Positions 22,171-33,612 of a stretch of 64,000 nt of DNA are shown here, in pieces. The stretch is taken from the NCBI GenBank assembly GCA_012845835.1, contig JABAKD010000025.1:12035264-12099263 (forward strand), in the 5' to 3' direction. Both the position numbers and the translations under genes were made by a program. Origin of the DNA: Undaria pinnatifida. Taxonomy: Eukaryota > Sar > Phaeophyceae > Laminariales > Alariaceae. Within the stretch, counting starts at the first letter, position 1; each line of letters starts with the position of its first letter. The notes under the pieces were generated by a model. It worked only from the letters and a program-made list of their open reading frames with translations, had not been told where the DNA came from and ran no database searches.

Positions 22171-22417
22171 AGTATCATTATCAGAGTATCCTAGTATCGT
22201 AGTATGATACCACAATGATACAACGCCGTACCGTGGGCTCGGTCATTGAGCGTACTGTAACAGCCAAGGTGGGGCTTGGAATAGGGTGTCACAATCATGT
22301 CGGGTTTTTCGTATCGTCTTACTCAAGACGCGGCAAAGACGCTTTTTACCGAGCTGTTTCAAGGAATTGTTTTCGCGTGTTGTGGGTGCACTCAACTGTG
22401 TTTCGCTTTTCCTGGGT

Positions 22418-22600
22418 GCGTGGCAGAGGCGAGATAACGCCGGCACAACGCCAAAACCATTCGATTTTTAGCGGTACAGTCAAGGGCGGGTATATCTTGT
22501 AGGTTCCGGTGTGGTGGTTTTGACGAGATCCAATCTCTCAGCCCACGTAGCCTCTTGGTGCTGCCCTTGATGAAGTCATCCAAACCGGGAAGTTTTCGTC
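22418..22600 (+). pseudogene. Decayed copy a of the glycosyltransferase terminal exon
   Basis: It aligns collinearly with 21622-21797. Shared landmarks are 'aggttccggt', 'acgagatccaatctct' (versus 'gcgagacccgatcttg') and 'agcctcttggtgctgccctt' (versus 'agcctttacgggctgcactt'). It contains frameshifts and stops and no usable frame. Confidence 0.6.
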
Positions 22601-22889
22601 GTGATCCCTTGCTCATAATGTGTGGCCGGCTTGTTGAACAATGGTCTATACTTTAAGTACTCGATATAAGGTTCCCTCGGAACAATGCCGCTGTTACCGC
22701 TCATATCTTCGTGCCATTACCATGGGGCATAACGTAATATACCAGGTGGGCTTTGGCATAGGCGTCACAATCATGCCGGGTTTCGTATGGGCCTCTCATG
22801 ACCTGACAACCCGGTTTGATTGCTCTTATATTCGTCATTTGTACCCTGGGCGCTTTCAAACCGGGCATTCAAGTACATCATTTCTCTCC

Positions 22890-23005
22890 ATGGATTACAT
22901 TGGTGAGCAATCACCTGGGCACAGAGTGAAACCACCGTACCTTTAGAACGGAGCGGGGGTACCTAAGGGTTCTGCGATGGGGGAGGTTTGGCGAGATCCG
23001 ATCTC
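22890..23005 (+). pseudogene. Decayed copy b of the glycosyltransferase terminal exon
   Basis: It aligns with 21630-21740. 'aacggagcgggggtacctaa' + 'gggttct' corresponds to 'gcggagcgagggcatctgtg', and 'tttggcgagatccgatctct' to 'cttggcgagacccgatcttg'. The copy is cut at its 3' side by the M2 element at 23014. Confidence 0.55.
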
Positions 23006-23013
23006 TCGAGCCG

Positions 23014-23262
23014 TTCTACGGTACCCTTCCCCCCGACTTTTCTTTAACGAAATCGCTGGTGACGAAACCAGCCCCCCGTCGTATCTCCTGCAAAAACAGT
23101 GCCCCTTACCGCCTCGACGTCCTGGTTCGATCGTCCTTTGCAAACAAGAAAGTACATCATGAAGATGTATTCCTCATACGACTACCATCCTCCCTCGAGT
23201 CGAGCAGCCACGAAACGTTCGTACAATAAAATCGCCGATTGTGAGGGGGGGCTAGATCGTGG
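23014..23262 (-). mobile_element. M2 MITE-like element, inverted copy
   Basis: From 'ttctacggtacccttccccc' to 'ggggggctagatcgtgg'. The internal 'gtatctcctgcaaaaacagt', 'gtcgagcagccacgaaacgt' and 'ataaaatcgccgattgtgag' are the M2 landmarks in reverse orientation. It appears to have landed inside a decayed exon copy (22890-23005 on one side, 23266-23355 on the other). Confidence 0.6.
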
Positions 23263-23265
23263 AAA

Positions 23266-23355
23266 TAGTATCTCGAAATGGACGGAACGTTTGGGTGCTT
23301 CGCTTGATACGCCCGTCAGGACCAGGCCAGGACCAGGGAAATCTTGTAGACCAAC
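23266..23355 (+). pseudogene. Decayed copy of the glycosyltransferase exon tail
   Basis: 'gggtgcttcgcttgatacgc' + 'ccgtcaggaccag' corresponds to the exon tail 'gggctgcacttgatactctc' + 'atcaggaccag'. It is followed by 'gggaaatcttgtag' versus 'agagatttcgtag', including the stop. Together with 22890-23005 it may be one copy split by the M2 insertion. Confidence 0.6.
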
Positions 23356-23884
23356 AGGCTACTGTAGGGGGGCATGTAGCACATCATTTCGATATCGTGG
23401 GAGCCCCCTCAAGTAGAAAGCCTCTTCGCATCACCCCACTCCCCTCTCTACTCTGGACCCCCTGCGAAGGACACAGGGGGGGGGGGGGGGGGCGTACTAA
23501 TTTGTTGCTTGCTTTAGTCATTGACAGACACAAAGGGGGCCATATGCAATACCGATAGAACCGACGGAAAACCGATGCCCGGTATCGCACGGAGGGGTGT
23601 ACCTATGAGTTGGGGAGCTCCGGGCAGTGTGCGACAGGGAGGCGTACCTATGTGTAGCTTGCCTTCGTAACTTATATCATTGACCACACGTACGCCCCGA
23701 TCGAGGCGGAGCATACCTTCAGGCGTTTGCGTGTAGACCTCGCGGGAGTGGCTAGGCTACGGTATCTGTTGCGGCTCGTTCTGCGGCAGAGGTAGCACTT
23801 AACCCATTTCCCCCTCCTATATATATGGTTCTTCTAGTCTTACTCCAAGTGTTTTGTCCGTATGTCGGGAGTGCGATGCTATTT

Positions 23885-24145
23885 TCTAGACCAATGCTAC
23901 GGCAGGGAGGGGGGTACCCCCTTTAGGGCACTTTTTTGGTTTCCGCGGCTCGGTGTCACTCGCGCGAATGACCCCCTGTTCCCTGCGGTGACGGTCTTTC
24001 TTTCCTTTCTTTCCTTTCCTTATCACTGCTCAACACCCTCGATGTTAATACGGAAAAAGGGGTGGCTAGCTGCGCTGCACCAAAACAATCGCCGAACCTG
24101 TTTTTTGTTCCGTGAGGTACAGAGTCACTCTCGCGAGTATAGTCT
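23885..24145 (+). repeat. R1 palindrome-bearing repeat
   Basis: It begins 'aatgctacggcagggagggg', has the core 'tgtcactcgcgcgaatgacc', then 'ggctagctgcgctgcaccaa', and ends 'agagtcactctcgcgagt'. Confidence 0.6.
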
Positions 24146-25309
24146 AGTGTAATAGCTCATACTCGGTAGTGAAGACTGGGGGTACCCTGTATGATACCCC
24201 TGCCTTAGCCCTGACCTTCGCAATATATAAAACGGTACACTGGGGACACGCGCTGCTATATAGGTAGTAGCGCGTTTTGGGTGAAACGTTTTCTTTTGGC
24301 AGCGGCGGGGCTCTTTAACGCCAAATATCGTCGGCATTCCGGGTTCTGTTTTTTTCACGTTGTTTTTTTTGTGTGTGTTTTCGGCAATGTTTTTTTGTTT
24401 CTATCCGAGAATGATTGCACCTTCAGTCTGAGAGTACTCAAAACCTGAGTTTTTGTGTGAATTACAGACATCCTTAATGTTAGAGCCTGAGAATACATGT
24501 GGGGGGGCACCTCTGCCGCAGAAGTGCGTCCTGGCCGAGGGCCGTTATCGACTGGTCTGGCGTTTTCCAACTAAGAGATTACCCTATATTTCGTCGGGAC
24601 ATGTCCTTTGTTTCGGAATAGTCTAATGCTTTAGCTATGCGTTGCTCCTCTAGGCCATGAGGCTGCACGGTAATTTTCTCTCTAAACAATGAGGAAATTG
24701 AGTAACTATAAATTAGCTCTCCTCAACGTAAGTAAGATAGCCCCAGAAAATGTAGGGGCGATACAACTAACGTTGGCTTGCATCTTGGCACTCTTTAGCT
24801 TTTTGTGTGTGTGTTGGGTTTAACGATGAAATATAAGACACGTACCGGGCGGGAGAGGGGGAGGCATTGTTGTATGTTACCCCACGACTTGTCCAGAAAG
24901 CCGTTAAAAGGGTGTTAATCCGTACGGTTAGAGCAGGACAAGTTAAAGTAACGATTAAACAAAAAATACCAAAAATAAGAACTGTTTCTCAATGTATTGG
25001 TCGTTAAATACCTCGCTAGGGCATGCCATTGTTCATCTGGGTAACAGTGTATTTGTTTTTTGTTTTAGAAACATGGGTTAGTGGGTATGTAGGGCATAGA
25101 GGGCCTTAAGACAGGGACCTCAGAAACACTAGATGAACCGCCACCGCGTAGCTTGCATCTCCTTGTCAAGAGCATTCCACACAGGACGTACTGCAGCATA
25201 TAGACACTGCCCCGGCTGGATCCCGCTACCCGATCCCCTCAAAGGGGTAGTTACGTTTGCTGCCCAGATGGCGTAAAAAAACGAGATTGCATTTCCGTCC
25301 TGAGTAGAA

Positions 25310-25500
25310 TCGTTTTTGTCGATGCATTTTTCCGACCCCAAAACGCCTGTTGCATCACATAAAAGCAATCCTTCCTTGGTGGTAGCGGAGCGGGGACAAT
25401 TGTGGGATCCGCTGGCGGGGTCTTGGCGCGACCCGGTCTCATTGTCGACGACGCCGTTGAGTGCTCCTCACGGCACTCTGATCGGAGCGAGGGAGTGGTT
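25310..25500 (+). pseudogene. Decayed copy c of the glycosyltransferase terminal exon
   Basis: This is the best preserved echo. The frame from 25316 reads NPSLVVAERGQLWDPLAGSW followed by RDP, against PPLAIAERGHLWVPVEGSW and RDP in the real exon. It continues with an APHGTLIGAREW tail against AALDTLIRTRE. The upstream half of the exon is missing, and the frame runs on past the original stop. Confidence 0.7.
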
Positions 25501-25774
25501 GTACACCAAGGCTACAGTAGAGGGGGGGGGGGGGCGCTTTCGTTTGTTGTTTGCCTTGTCTAGTCAATCGACATTTGTTTACACATCCCAATCGAGAAGG
25601 AGCACCGTTCCCCGCGCCTGATTTTGAGACATCCCCATGATTTGGTCGCTCGCTACGTTTACATCTCGCGCGCTATCGTTTTTGTCTTGGCATTTGATGA
25701 TACTTTATGCTCTTTTCGGTTCTGCCATGACCTCCGCGCTGCCATGGAGCTCGGTGAACATATGGTTGTTGTTG

Positions 25775-25834
25775 CTTGTGGGGTGTAGGGGAGCCGTCGG
25801 CCACGTTCCCGGGCTGCTTACCATGGGGATATGC
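25775..25834 (+). pseudogene. Decayed fragment of the glycosyltransferase exon (STFGHVAGLL region)
   Basis: 'cggccacgttcccgggctgc' + 'ttaccatggg' matches 'cggccacgtagccggcttgc' + 'ttaccaaagg' of the real exon (21570-21600). The frame reads GHVPGLLTMG before a stop. A similar trace with 'gtggccggcttgttga' occurs at 22620. Confidence 0.6.
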
Positions 25835-25841
25835 TGAATCT

Positions 25842-26122
25842 TGCGCAAGCTACAACAGAGGTAGCACTTTTCGTCTGAAAAAAAAATATGTATGACGGGG
25901 CTCCTTAATCCAAAATCGTCGGAAATACGACATATTTTTTCTTGATTCTCGTTGTGTACCTAGTTCGTTGAAGTTTTCATCTCGTATATATATATATATA
26001 TATGTAGCAGTTTTAGTTTTCTCCAATGCAGTTTTTGGGTCAAGAAGGACATGTCTTAAGCTCCGAAATTAAGGAAATCTAAGAAAACAAGTGGTGCACG
26101 CCTCTAATGTACCACCCGCGTC
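25842..26122 (+). mobile_element. M1 MITE-like element, copy 4
   Basis: The left end 'gctacaacagaggtagcac' and right end 'gtgcacgcctctaatgtacc' form a diverged inverted repeat. The interior has 'gacggggctccttaatccaa', 'tctcgttgtgtacctag', a TA microsatellite and 'cttaagctccgaaatt'. Confidence 0.65.
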
Positions 26123-26179
26123 ACCTCGATTCGTTAGTTGTACAGTGGCAAGGAAACATCCGGCCAATCAAGATCAATG

Positions 26180-26345
26180 TAAACGCATTCTTCCCCTTCG
26201 GCGATAGCCGAGCGGGGACGCTCAAGTGTGTTCCGGCGCGGGGGGATCTCGGCGAGACGTCGGTATTTTCATCCGTGCCGACAGAGACCCTTCTTGATTG
26301 CCGGCCTTTTCACGCTAATCAACATCATCAGGGAACTCTTGTAGG
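26180..26345 (+). pseudogene. Decayed copy d of the glycosyltransferase terminal exon
   Basis: 'cggcgatagccgagcgggga' + 'cgctcaagtgtgttccgg' aligns with 'gccatagcggagcgagggca' + 'tctgtgggttccgg'. It is followed by 'tctcggcgagacg', and the end 'atcatcagggaactcttgta' corresponds to 'ctcatcaggaccagagagat'. It is frameshifted throughout. Confidence 0.55.
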
Positions 26346-28083
26346 TGAAGGCGGGAGATTTCTACCCATGTTTTCACTTCCCTAGAGAGTAGCACAGTGT
26401 GTCATTGACCACGCCTTTCTTTTTCGAGGAGGAGGCTACGGAAGCAGGGGTCAAGTTAAGGGCTCGAGCGAGTTGCTACCCGATATGTTGGAAGGCCGTG
26501 TGTGTTGTAAGTATTGCGCCGGCGTGTGTTTTGTTTTCCCCCGTTTCGCGAAATCCTGAGCTTGAAACACTCATTCTGACCAGATAGAGCGTTTACGTGC
26601 TCTTGCAGTGTGTGGTTTCTTGGCGACGTGACCCTGGCCAAGGGGTATCTCGTTTTTCTTCCCTCATATAGCGCTGCTGCCGTTGCTACAGAAGTCGGAG
26701 GGGGGCGTGGTAGCTAGCGCCGGATTAGTGTATATACAACAAAGTGAAATTGACACGCGAAAATATATCGAAGAGCATTTTACCTATTCACGGGAAAAGG
26801 GTATAAACGAACGGCAAAATGTGCAATGCAGTGGCGACGAAAAGCTTATGTTATAAGCCTTAGTTTGGGTAAGCTATTGGTTACCATTTCGCAAGTGGTC
26901 GAACGGACCAACACCCCACTAGTTCCTTAACAAATGGCGTCGTCGGCAGACCATGGATCTTTAGGCCGTGGGTTCAAATCCCCCGATCCACAATAATAAA
27001 AAACTTTTTCAGACTTTCTCTCCATGTATGGTTGACCCAGGTACAGTAGGGGAGACGTGGGTGCTCATTATCATGCATGGTTTTAGCCCGTCTACCTTAG
27101 ACCATCGCGTCCCAAAAAAAGTTGGGACGGGGCACGTCGGGTTCTTGCCGATCAGGCAGAACATAGGGGGGGGAGGTTTATAGGTCTCGCTTGCCTGTCC
27201 TTTTTGGCAACCTTACGCTTCGAGTCTTGAATAATGCCAGGCACAAAAATAGCGAGAAAAAATATGTACACCAGGTATAAAAAGTTAGATGTGACGAAGA
27301 GTAATGCTGAATACCAGGTTCATGATAGACATACGCTGACGACCGATTTTACCCTAAATAAATTTTTGGCCGACGTACGACTTGCTCCAGCTATGATGTG
27401 TGCTACCAGGTATGTCACGGCGCATGATACAGCAGTTGTTGTTGTTCTCACATTACCTAGCACAATCAAGCCAGAAAATATAAAATAACGAAATCGGGAG
27501 TCAGCCCACGACGTGCCAGGTTCATACTACTGGTACATAGTTCTCACTACTCGCGCCTGGAAAAGCCCGACTACACCGCTTGCCACCCAGAAAAGACTAC
27601 CACGCAAAATTGTTGAAAAAAAATATTACACGTGGTACCTAACACTACGCATACGCACGTCAGACTCAATTCAATGGAAAAAAAAAGAAAACAAGACAAA
27701 ACAAAACAAAACAAAAGAAGCAGAGGAAGCGAGGGAAGGAAAGAATAAGAAAAAAAAAATATATATATATATATATAGCTGACCATAGGAACTGACTCAA
27801 TACGGCATTGGGCTCATTGAGGGTATCGACTGCACCAATGGCCCTGGGGGAGCACGCAACAAGGCGAAGAAGTCAGACCGGCGTTACGATAACTTGTGAC
27901 GGCCAATGGAAGGCCCACAAGCTTCAGGACGATGATGGCCAGACCCAGACTTCAGTCTCTTGGGCAGAACGCTCCCCCGTCCCCCCTCCCCCCTTCCCCC
28001 CTGCCACCTCCCCCCACTCCCCCCCCCCGCCCCCCGCCGCCCCCCTCCTCCCGCCGCCCCCCTCCCCCCGGCCGCTTAAATAT
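26346..28083. other. No gene recognised; possible tRNA-like trace and simple repeats
   Basis: A perfect B-box-like GGTTCAAATCC at 26971-26981 and an A-box-like TGGTCGAACGG at 26896-26906 are followed by 'aaaaaactttttc'. The acceptor and T stems do not pair properly, so this is at most a decayed tRNA or tRNA-derived SINE. A TA run lies at 27758-27776 and a C-rich tract at 27960-28070. Otherwise nothing is seen. Confidence 0.4.
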
Positions 28084-28955
28084 GCCGACAACGGCCTTTG
28101 CGTGTCGCGCTGTAGCTTTGCATCTCTCCGCGTCATGCCATTTCCGCATGAATAACTATGCTTCCTCCTCTACCCGTCGAAACCATCTGCCGGCTTTCTG
28201 CGCATTCTTTCGCACCCTTCGATCTTCATTCCAAACACCGACATGTCCTCCTTCTGGTGCACCGTCCAGTCTTTCTCTTGCCGCCCTGAGTAGCCCTTGC
28301 CCCAACAAGCTGCCCAAACATCACCATCTGTGGTAGACGCTCCTCCCCCATGCGTGCTACGAATCCCGCAAACAATATCCTCCGTTGGCGCACTATCGCC
28401 TGTATGCTCTCTGTCTTGGCAAGCGCGTCGGCGTACTATAGGGTATGGTCGCACGCTTCCATTTCCGCCATCCGAAGCATCGGAGGAGCATGGAGTGGTG
28501 AACCCGTCGTAGCCTGTCATACACAGTCAGAGGCTTGTTCGGGCTTCACGTCGTACAACCGTATAGTAGAGCCTCGATCGCCTCGGCTTTCAGCAACCGC
28601 ACCGCACACCCGGGCGATCATGGATTTCCATCTTGTACCGCTTGAATCACGCGTAGACTCTCTGAAGACGCCGCGTGATCTCGATGTTGAAGTCTCTGTG
28701 TGCGCTGAAAACCCACCAAGTACACAAACTCGATCGTTTCTTTGTATACCTGGCCGGCAGCATTGAAGGCGAACAACACCTCCCCGCCATCTTTAGTCTG
28801 CAGGCACATGATCTCCGTTTTGGCCTCGGAGATCGTAATCCCGAACGCCGAGCACGCAGCCACGATCACCGTCATCATCCTATCCAACTCTTCTGATGAT
28901 CACGATACAACGCCCGCATCGTCAGCGTACAGAGCTATGTTACAGCGAAGGGGGC
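28084..28955 (-). pseudogene. 5'-truncated LINE reverse transcriptase
   Basis: Read on the minus strand, the fragment begins around ALYADDAGVVS (catalytic YADD at 28918-28929), followed by a TGA and then LDRMMTVIVAACSAFGITIS and EAKTEIMCLQTK. After frameshifts it continues YADALAKTES, RRILFAGFVARMGEERLPQ and KDWTVHQKEDMSVFGMKIEG. This is the RT palm motif C and the C-terminal part typical of non-LTR retrotransposon polymerases ('Y..DI...L....R....GHV.RM...R' architecture). The N-terminal RT and endonuclease are missing and the frame is broken, so it is dead. Confidence 0.8.
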
Positions 28956-29307
28956 GCTTTGGTCCAGCATGCTGCTGCAGTCCAATATTTTCATTTCATG
29001 CTCGAGCATTGATTTAGTATGTGAGCACCGGGTTTGCGCCACCGATCTCAACCGAACAGCACATGTTATGAGCGGTTGGAATTGAAATAGTTTCGAAATT
29101 CGGCAATTGAAATTGGACAAGCTCTTACTCAACCCCCACGTTTTGCCATATCGATGCCCGAACATGGGACCACGGGACGTCAGCATGTTAACCCATGGCG
29201 TTCTCTTTGCTGCGACATGCTACTGCTGTATCATAGCAATCGCGGGCAGGTGCCAAGTGTCAATGGGATTCAAGAGCAGTAGCAGCTCTTTGCATAAACA
29301 GAGAGAA

Positions 29308-29546
29308 AAGCGTATTATTATCGGGGCACGAGAAAATAAGGATTTTGTATGTGCGGAAGACGTTTGGGGTATTGCACGTTGACCAATGAAATCAACGCGG
29401 GTGGTTACGGGTACTTGTCCTGCTATAACAAAGGGAACCTTGGACCAGTCTGTCTGTGGTTACTGACTAGCAAGCGCAGCACGCAGAAAAGAGAGAAGCA
29501 TCGTCAGCGAGAAAGGTTCAAGGTGTGATGTATACTGGCTGATTTC
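29308..29546 (+). repeat. Left terminal direct repeat of the DIRS-like element
   Basis: It shares with 35027-35256 the ordered blocks 'attatcggggcacgagaaaa', 'attgcacgttgaccaatga', 'aaagggaaccttgga', 'cagtctgtctgtggttactg' and 'catcgtcagcgag'-like ends. The differences are substitutions and short indels. Confidence 0.85.
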
Positions 29547-29670
29547 TGCTGTAAGCGAGCTTCGCTGTAACTGCTCTGTGAGACCTCGCTGTAACTGCTG
29601 TGGTGACTGTCGTTGTGATAATTCGCTGTGAGTACTGCTGTGGCGAGCGCTACGGGCTGTCCCTTCGACG

Positions 29671-31445
29671 ATGGGTGATTCGCCGGGTGCCGCCGCCGCC
29701 AGCGCTGAGGCGGAGGCTCTGCGTACAGGCGCCGCGGCAGCTCTCGCGGGCTCGAGGTCCGCCTCCGGGGCGCCAGCGGTCGGTGCGGCTTTGCCTTCGG
29801 ATGACTTGGCCACGTGGGCCCGACAGGTTCAAACCGAATTCGCGCGGGTTCATGCGCGCCTTGACCAAACATTTGCCGAGATATCTGCAACCACTTCTCC
29901 CTCCCGCGAGGTAGCGGCTGCCTGCGCTGACAAGGTAGCTACTTTCGACATCATCCTTCGACAGTTCGTGGAGAACAAATCTGGTCGGGTAGCCGCCTCC
30001 CACGACGACGGCGATGCTCGGGAACGACAGCGGCAAAAGGCACAACATACAACCCAAATTGCTACATGGAACAAGGTGAACACCGCTAGGAAGCTGTGGA
30101 TTATTCGAGGGCGTATCCCTCCGAACCTCGGGGACTCTCCCGCTGACCTGCAGTCGTTCGTGGGGGAGACCATCCACGTGACAGCCAACGTCGCATCCCA
30201 GCTTCGGTCCTTCAGCTCCTTCGACGTCGGGGCTTATGGGCCCCGCGTGGACGGGCTCATCGGGCACTCACTCATGGTCGCCGACAGTCTCGACCTCTTG
30301 AGATTGGCCGTCGGTGTGATTATTTCTGTGGGTCTCTCGCCCGGGGTCGCCGACGATCTCCCGTGTCTGACGCGGGTCAACGCCAGTGGCGACGCGTTTA
30401 CGGTGGTGGTCATGCGCCTGCGTGCACACACCTTCAGCAACTACAGTATACTGTCCGTCCCAAAAGCGCATGCCGTGCTGTGTGGTATTGTTAACCGCGA
30501 CATCGGTTTGTGGGTGAGCGAGCAGATGCGTACTGAGAGCGGTCGTCCCCTGCTGCTGTACCTCTCTCAGCTGGTACATTGTTCGACCCCCCACCCATGC
30601 CCGAGTTCGTACGCACTCTCAAGGTTTGCCGCGGCGGGAGGGGGGTATTCCGGCTCGTGCTCAGCAGCATCGGTTCCGGCGTAGACAGGGCCTCCAAGCG
30701 GAAGGCCACCGCTTCCCCCGCTGGGTCGCCCGGGTTCAAGGGAAAAGCCAACTCAAGTCTCCCCCAGGCCTGCCGGATGTTCGCACGCACCGGTAAGTGC
30801 AACTGGTCTCCGTGTAAGTTCCTGTACAAGCCCCCCGCGGCCTCGGCATCCTCGCCATCTCCACCCGCTCGCAGGGATGGAGGCCGTGGAAGCGTGGCGG
30901 CGGCGGGCGGAGGGTCGCGGACGTTGTCGCTGCGTGCGATCTTCCCCGTGGGGTGCAGCAGGGGGGGCGATGGGGGTAGAGGCGCTGGTTCTGGTTCTGA
31001 AAGGAGACACGGGCCCTGCCGCCAGGTGGGGCCAACCTTTGCGGGCGCAGCCGCGACACCGGCGGTGGATGTAGCAGCTGCGTCGACCATTGAGAGTGGC
31101 GGCCGCGTGTTGGGTCCACCCTCGGGGGGCGCGGCGGCGGCGTTGGCATTTGATGGGGCGGTTGCGCCGACGGTCGAGGTTGGTGGAGCGCCGAAAGTAC
31201 CGGCAGTACGCGGAGTCACGGGGGGGGTGCGGTGGCGTGCGTTGAAGGCGCTGGCGGGCGAAGGCAGCGTTGGGCGAGAGCGTGTACCCGTTGCTCCGGG
31301 ATCCGTCGTTTTCGGGAATAGAGGTAACCATGGAGCGCGCGCGCGTGAGTGTCCGTTAGTCTCGGCGCGCATTGTAGGAACTGGCTTATCGGTTGCGCGC
31401 GGAGATACAGTTAGCCCTAGCGAGCGTGTGCCGTTCGGACTTTGA
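29671..31445 (+). pseudogene. Gag-like ORF of the DIRS-like element (frameshifted)
   Basis: The first frame (29671-30684) starts MGDSPGAAAASAEAEALRTG and contains DLATWARQVQTEFARVHARL (a likely coiled-coil helix) and a globular middle part (WNKVNTARKLWIIRGRIPPN). Near 30580-30620 the product shifts to a second frame (30579-31445). That frame carries a Cys-rich CRMFARTGKCNWSPCKF motif resembling a CCCH nucleic-acid-binding finger (C-x8-C-x4-C) with the final His replaced, and then a Gly/Ala-rich tail. Position before RT and the finger support a Gag role in packaging element RNA. The exact frameshift site cannot be fixed without a relative for comparison. Confidence 0.65.
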
Positions 31446-31559
31446 CTCGGGGTGCGGACACGGCTCGACCGACGGCGAGCGCGCGCACGCCCAGTTGGAT
31501 TCGGCCGTTGAGGCGTGGCGCGCCACGCAGGATAGCGTAGCGCGGGCGGCATCGTCAAC

Positions 31560-33564
31560 ATGTTCCGCGAACCTCGATGTGGTTGCCAGCGCGGGGTCGA
31601 CTCTTTTGCGTGCCTGTGCCGACAGTGTCAAATTGTCCCACATATTCGTCCTCATATCGTTCGTCGTTGGTTTGGTACCGTCAAGAACTTCCCTCGTGTT
31701 GGCCAGTTGCGTGTTGACCAGTTGCTCCGCGTTTTGGCACCGGGCTCCCCGGTGTGTGTTGCGCGGGGGGGTAGTCTACCTGCTGAGCTTGCATACGGTA
31801 ACCACCCGAGCGTCGCCCCCGATGCCGTTGTTGTTCCCCAAAAGATATGTGCTGACGTTGTGCACGGTCGGGCTTTGGTGTTTAAATTAAGTTCCGCGTC
31901 TGATATTCAGGGTTTACGTGTTTTGCCGTTGGCCGTCGTACTTAAGCCTACGTTTCGCATCACTCGCGATCTCACGTTTGCGCGCGCGGGCGGCCATTCC
32001 AGCGTTGACGATGATACCGATTCTTCCTCCGCCCCCTCCAGCGAGTTCGGTCATGTGCTCCGGGATGTGTTGTTACGGGTGTTGCTTTTGCGGCAGATGC
32101 ACGGTCCCACGGCTAGAACCGTCCTTTGCCGCGTAGACGTGAAAGACGCCTATCGTAAAGTCTTAGTTGACCCGGTAGGGGCGCCGGTGTTTGGGTACGC
32201 GATGGCTGGATACGTAGTTGTGCCTCTTCGCTTGCCATTCGGGTGGCGTATTAGCCCCGGGTTCTAGGGGCAGATGGCTTCTGCGCTGGAACATTCCCAC
32301 ATCCACTCTACGTTTCAAGATGCGGCCTTTTCTCCACCAATGGAGGCTGCCGTCGAACACGTGCGTCTTGCCCCGCCGCGGGGGGGGTCGGTTACGGCCC
32401 TCCCTCGCGATTGCCGAACCGTTTCCGGTAGCGGCGGCTACGCCGGGAGTCGTTTTTTCGTGAAGCACTACGTCGACGACGGCATTCTTGTCGAGGTTCA
32501 GTGGTGGCCGGACGGTCTTCGCTGTATGCGGGCTGTGCAGTCGTTGGCGTCGGACCACTTCCGATTGTTGGGCGTACGTGGCGCGTCCGACCCTCCTGTT
32601 TTGTCCGCCAGCAAAATCACTAACTAGGACACGCGTCTCGAAGTGCTGGGCTGGTTAATGTACACAGAGGCGCTTACGGTGACGTCGCCGCCACATAAGC
32701 GCCTCAAGCTTCGATTTCTTTTAGCGGAGTGGCCCCCAACTCGCACCTATGCTTCACCGAAGCAGGTGTCGCAGCTGGCGGGTTTCCTCACGCACATCTA
32801 TTTTGCGGTTCGCCCCGGGTCTTTCTTCGTGTCTCGTTTGTTAGCTTCGGTTGGGATGTCGCGCGTCGCAGCCGATGATCACTCCGCTGGCCGCATGGCC
32901 AATCCGGGGCGGCGTGCTGCCCTTGGGCCCGCGTTCCATGCAGATCTCGAGTTCTGGCGGTGGTTTGTTGACAAAGGTGTTGACGCGCGCGGCGGGGTGT
33001 TGTCGGCGCCGGTGTATCATTTGCTGGAGCGTCCGGCACAACGTACGTTGTTCTCGGACGCGTCAAAAACCGTCGTCGGGGGATACTGTCTCGAAACCGG
33101 TGTTTACTGGCGCTACGATCTCACAGCCCAGGAAGAGTCACGGTTTAGCGGCTCGAGTAAGTCCGTCCGCGGCGTGGACGACTTATCTATCAACGTGCTT
33201 AAACGTTTGGGCATGGTTGTGTCGGCATTTGTCCTACAGTCTTCGTGTGCCGATCGACCGTCAGCGACGGGAGATTTGTTGCGAGGAGACTACGAGGCTG
33301 CCGTGCATTGGGGGCGGCGGTGTCGGGGGGGGGCTAGAACCGCGTTCCGGTGCTCTCATGCGTCTCCTCGGCGTCCTCGAAGTGTCATCTGGATTGCATT
33401 TCGAGGCGACGCATGTGCGTGGTATCCACAACGCCGCCGCCGACGGTATCTCTCGGTGGGATCTCGGCTCCGTTCTTGATCATTTGCGCGCCGTTCGTCC
33501 CAATATCCCGTGGCAGGTTCGGGAACTGGGGACCATCGGCCTTCCTCTCTGTACTTCGGTGTAG
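31560..33564 (+). pseudogene. Reverse transcriptase-RNase H of the DIRS-like element (two TAG stops, one frameshift)
   Basis: One frame runs 31560-33479, broken only by TAG at 32265-32267 and TAG at 32625-32627. Visible motifs are FKLSSASDIQGLRVLPLAVV, RT motif A as CRVDVKDAYRKV, the catalytic YVDD in FVKHYVDDGILVEV, and the RNase H start TLFSDASKTVVGGY. Near 33290-33340 the frame shifts to one ending THVRGIHNAAADGISRWD, the usual RNase H C-terminus ('N..AD.LSR'). Both TAGs fall where a Trp would fit (GF-stop-GQ, TN-stop-DT), consistent with TGG-to-TAG change. The enzyme would copy element RNA into DNA, but this copy cannot encode it whole. Confidence 0.8.
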
Positions 33565-33612
33565 GCCTCGGACTCATGCGACACGCAGGCCTCGGATTCA
33601 TGCGACACGCCG

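Noticed and set aside
27571-27786. Hydrophobic Leu/Phe-rich minus frame
   Set aside because: It is the translation of an A-rich/TA-rich low-complexity tract.
30491-31561. 356-codon minus-strand frame
   Set aside because: It is antisense to the Gag/CCCH region of the DIRS-like element. It is Pro/Arg/Ala-rich because the sense strand is G-rich, and it has no motif of its own.
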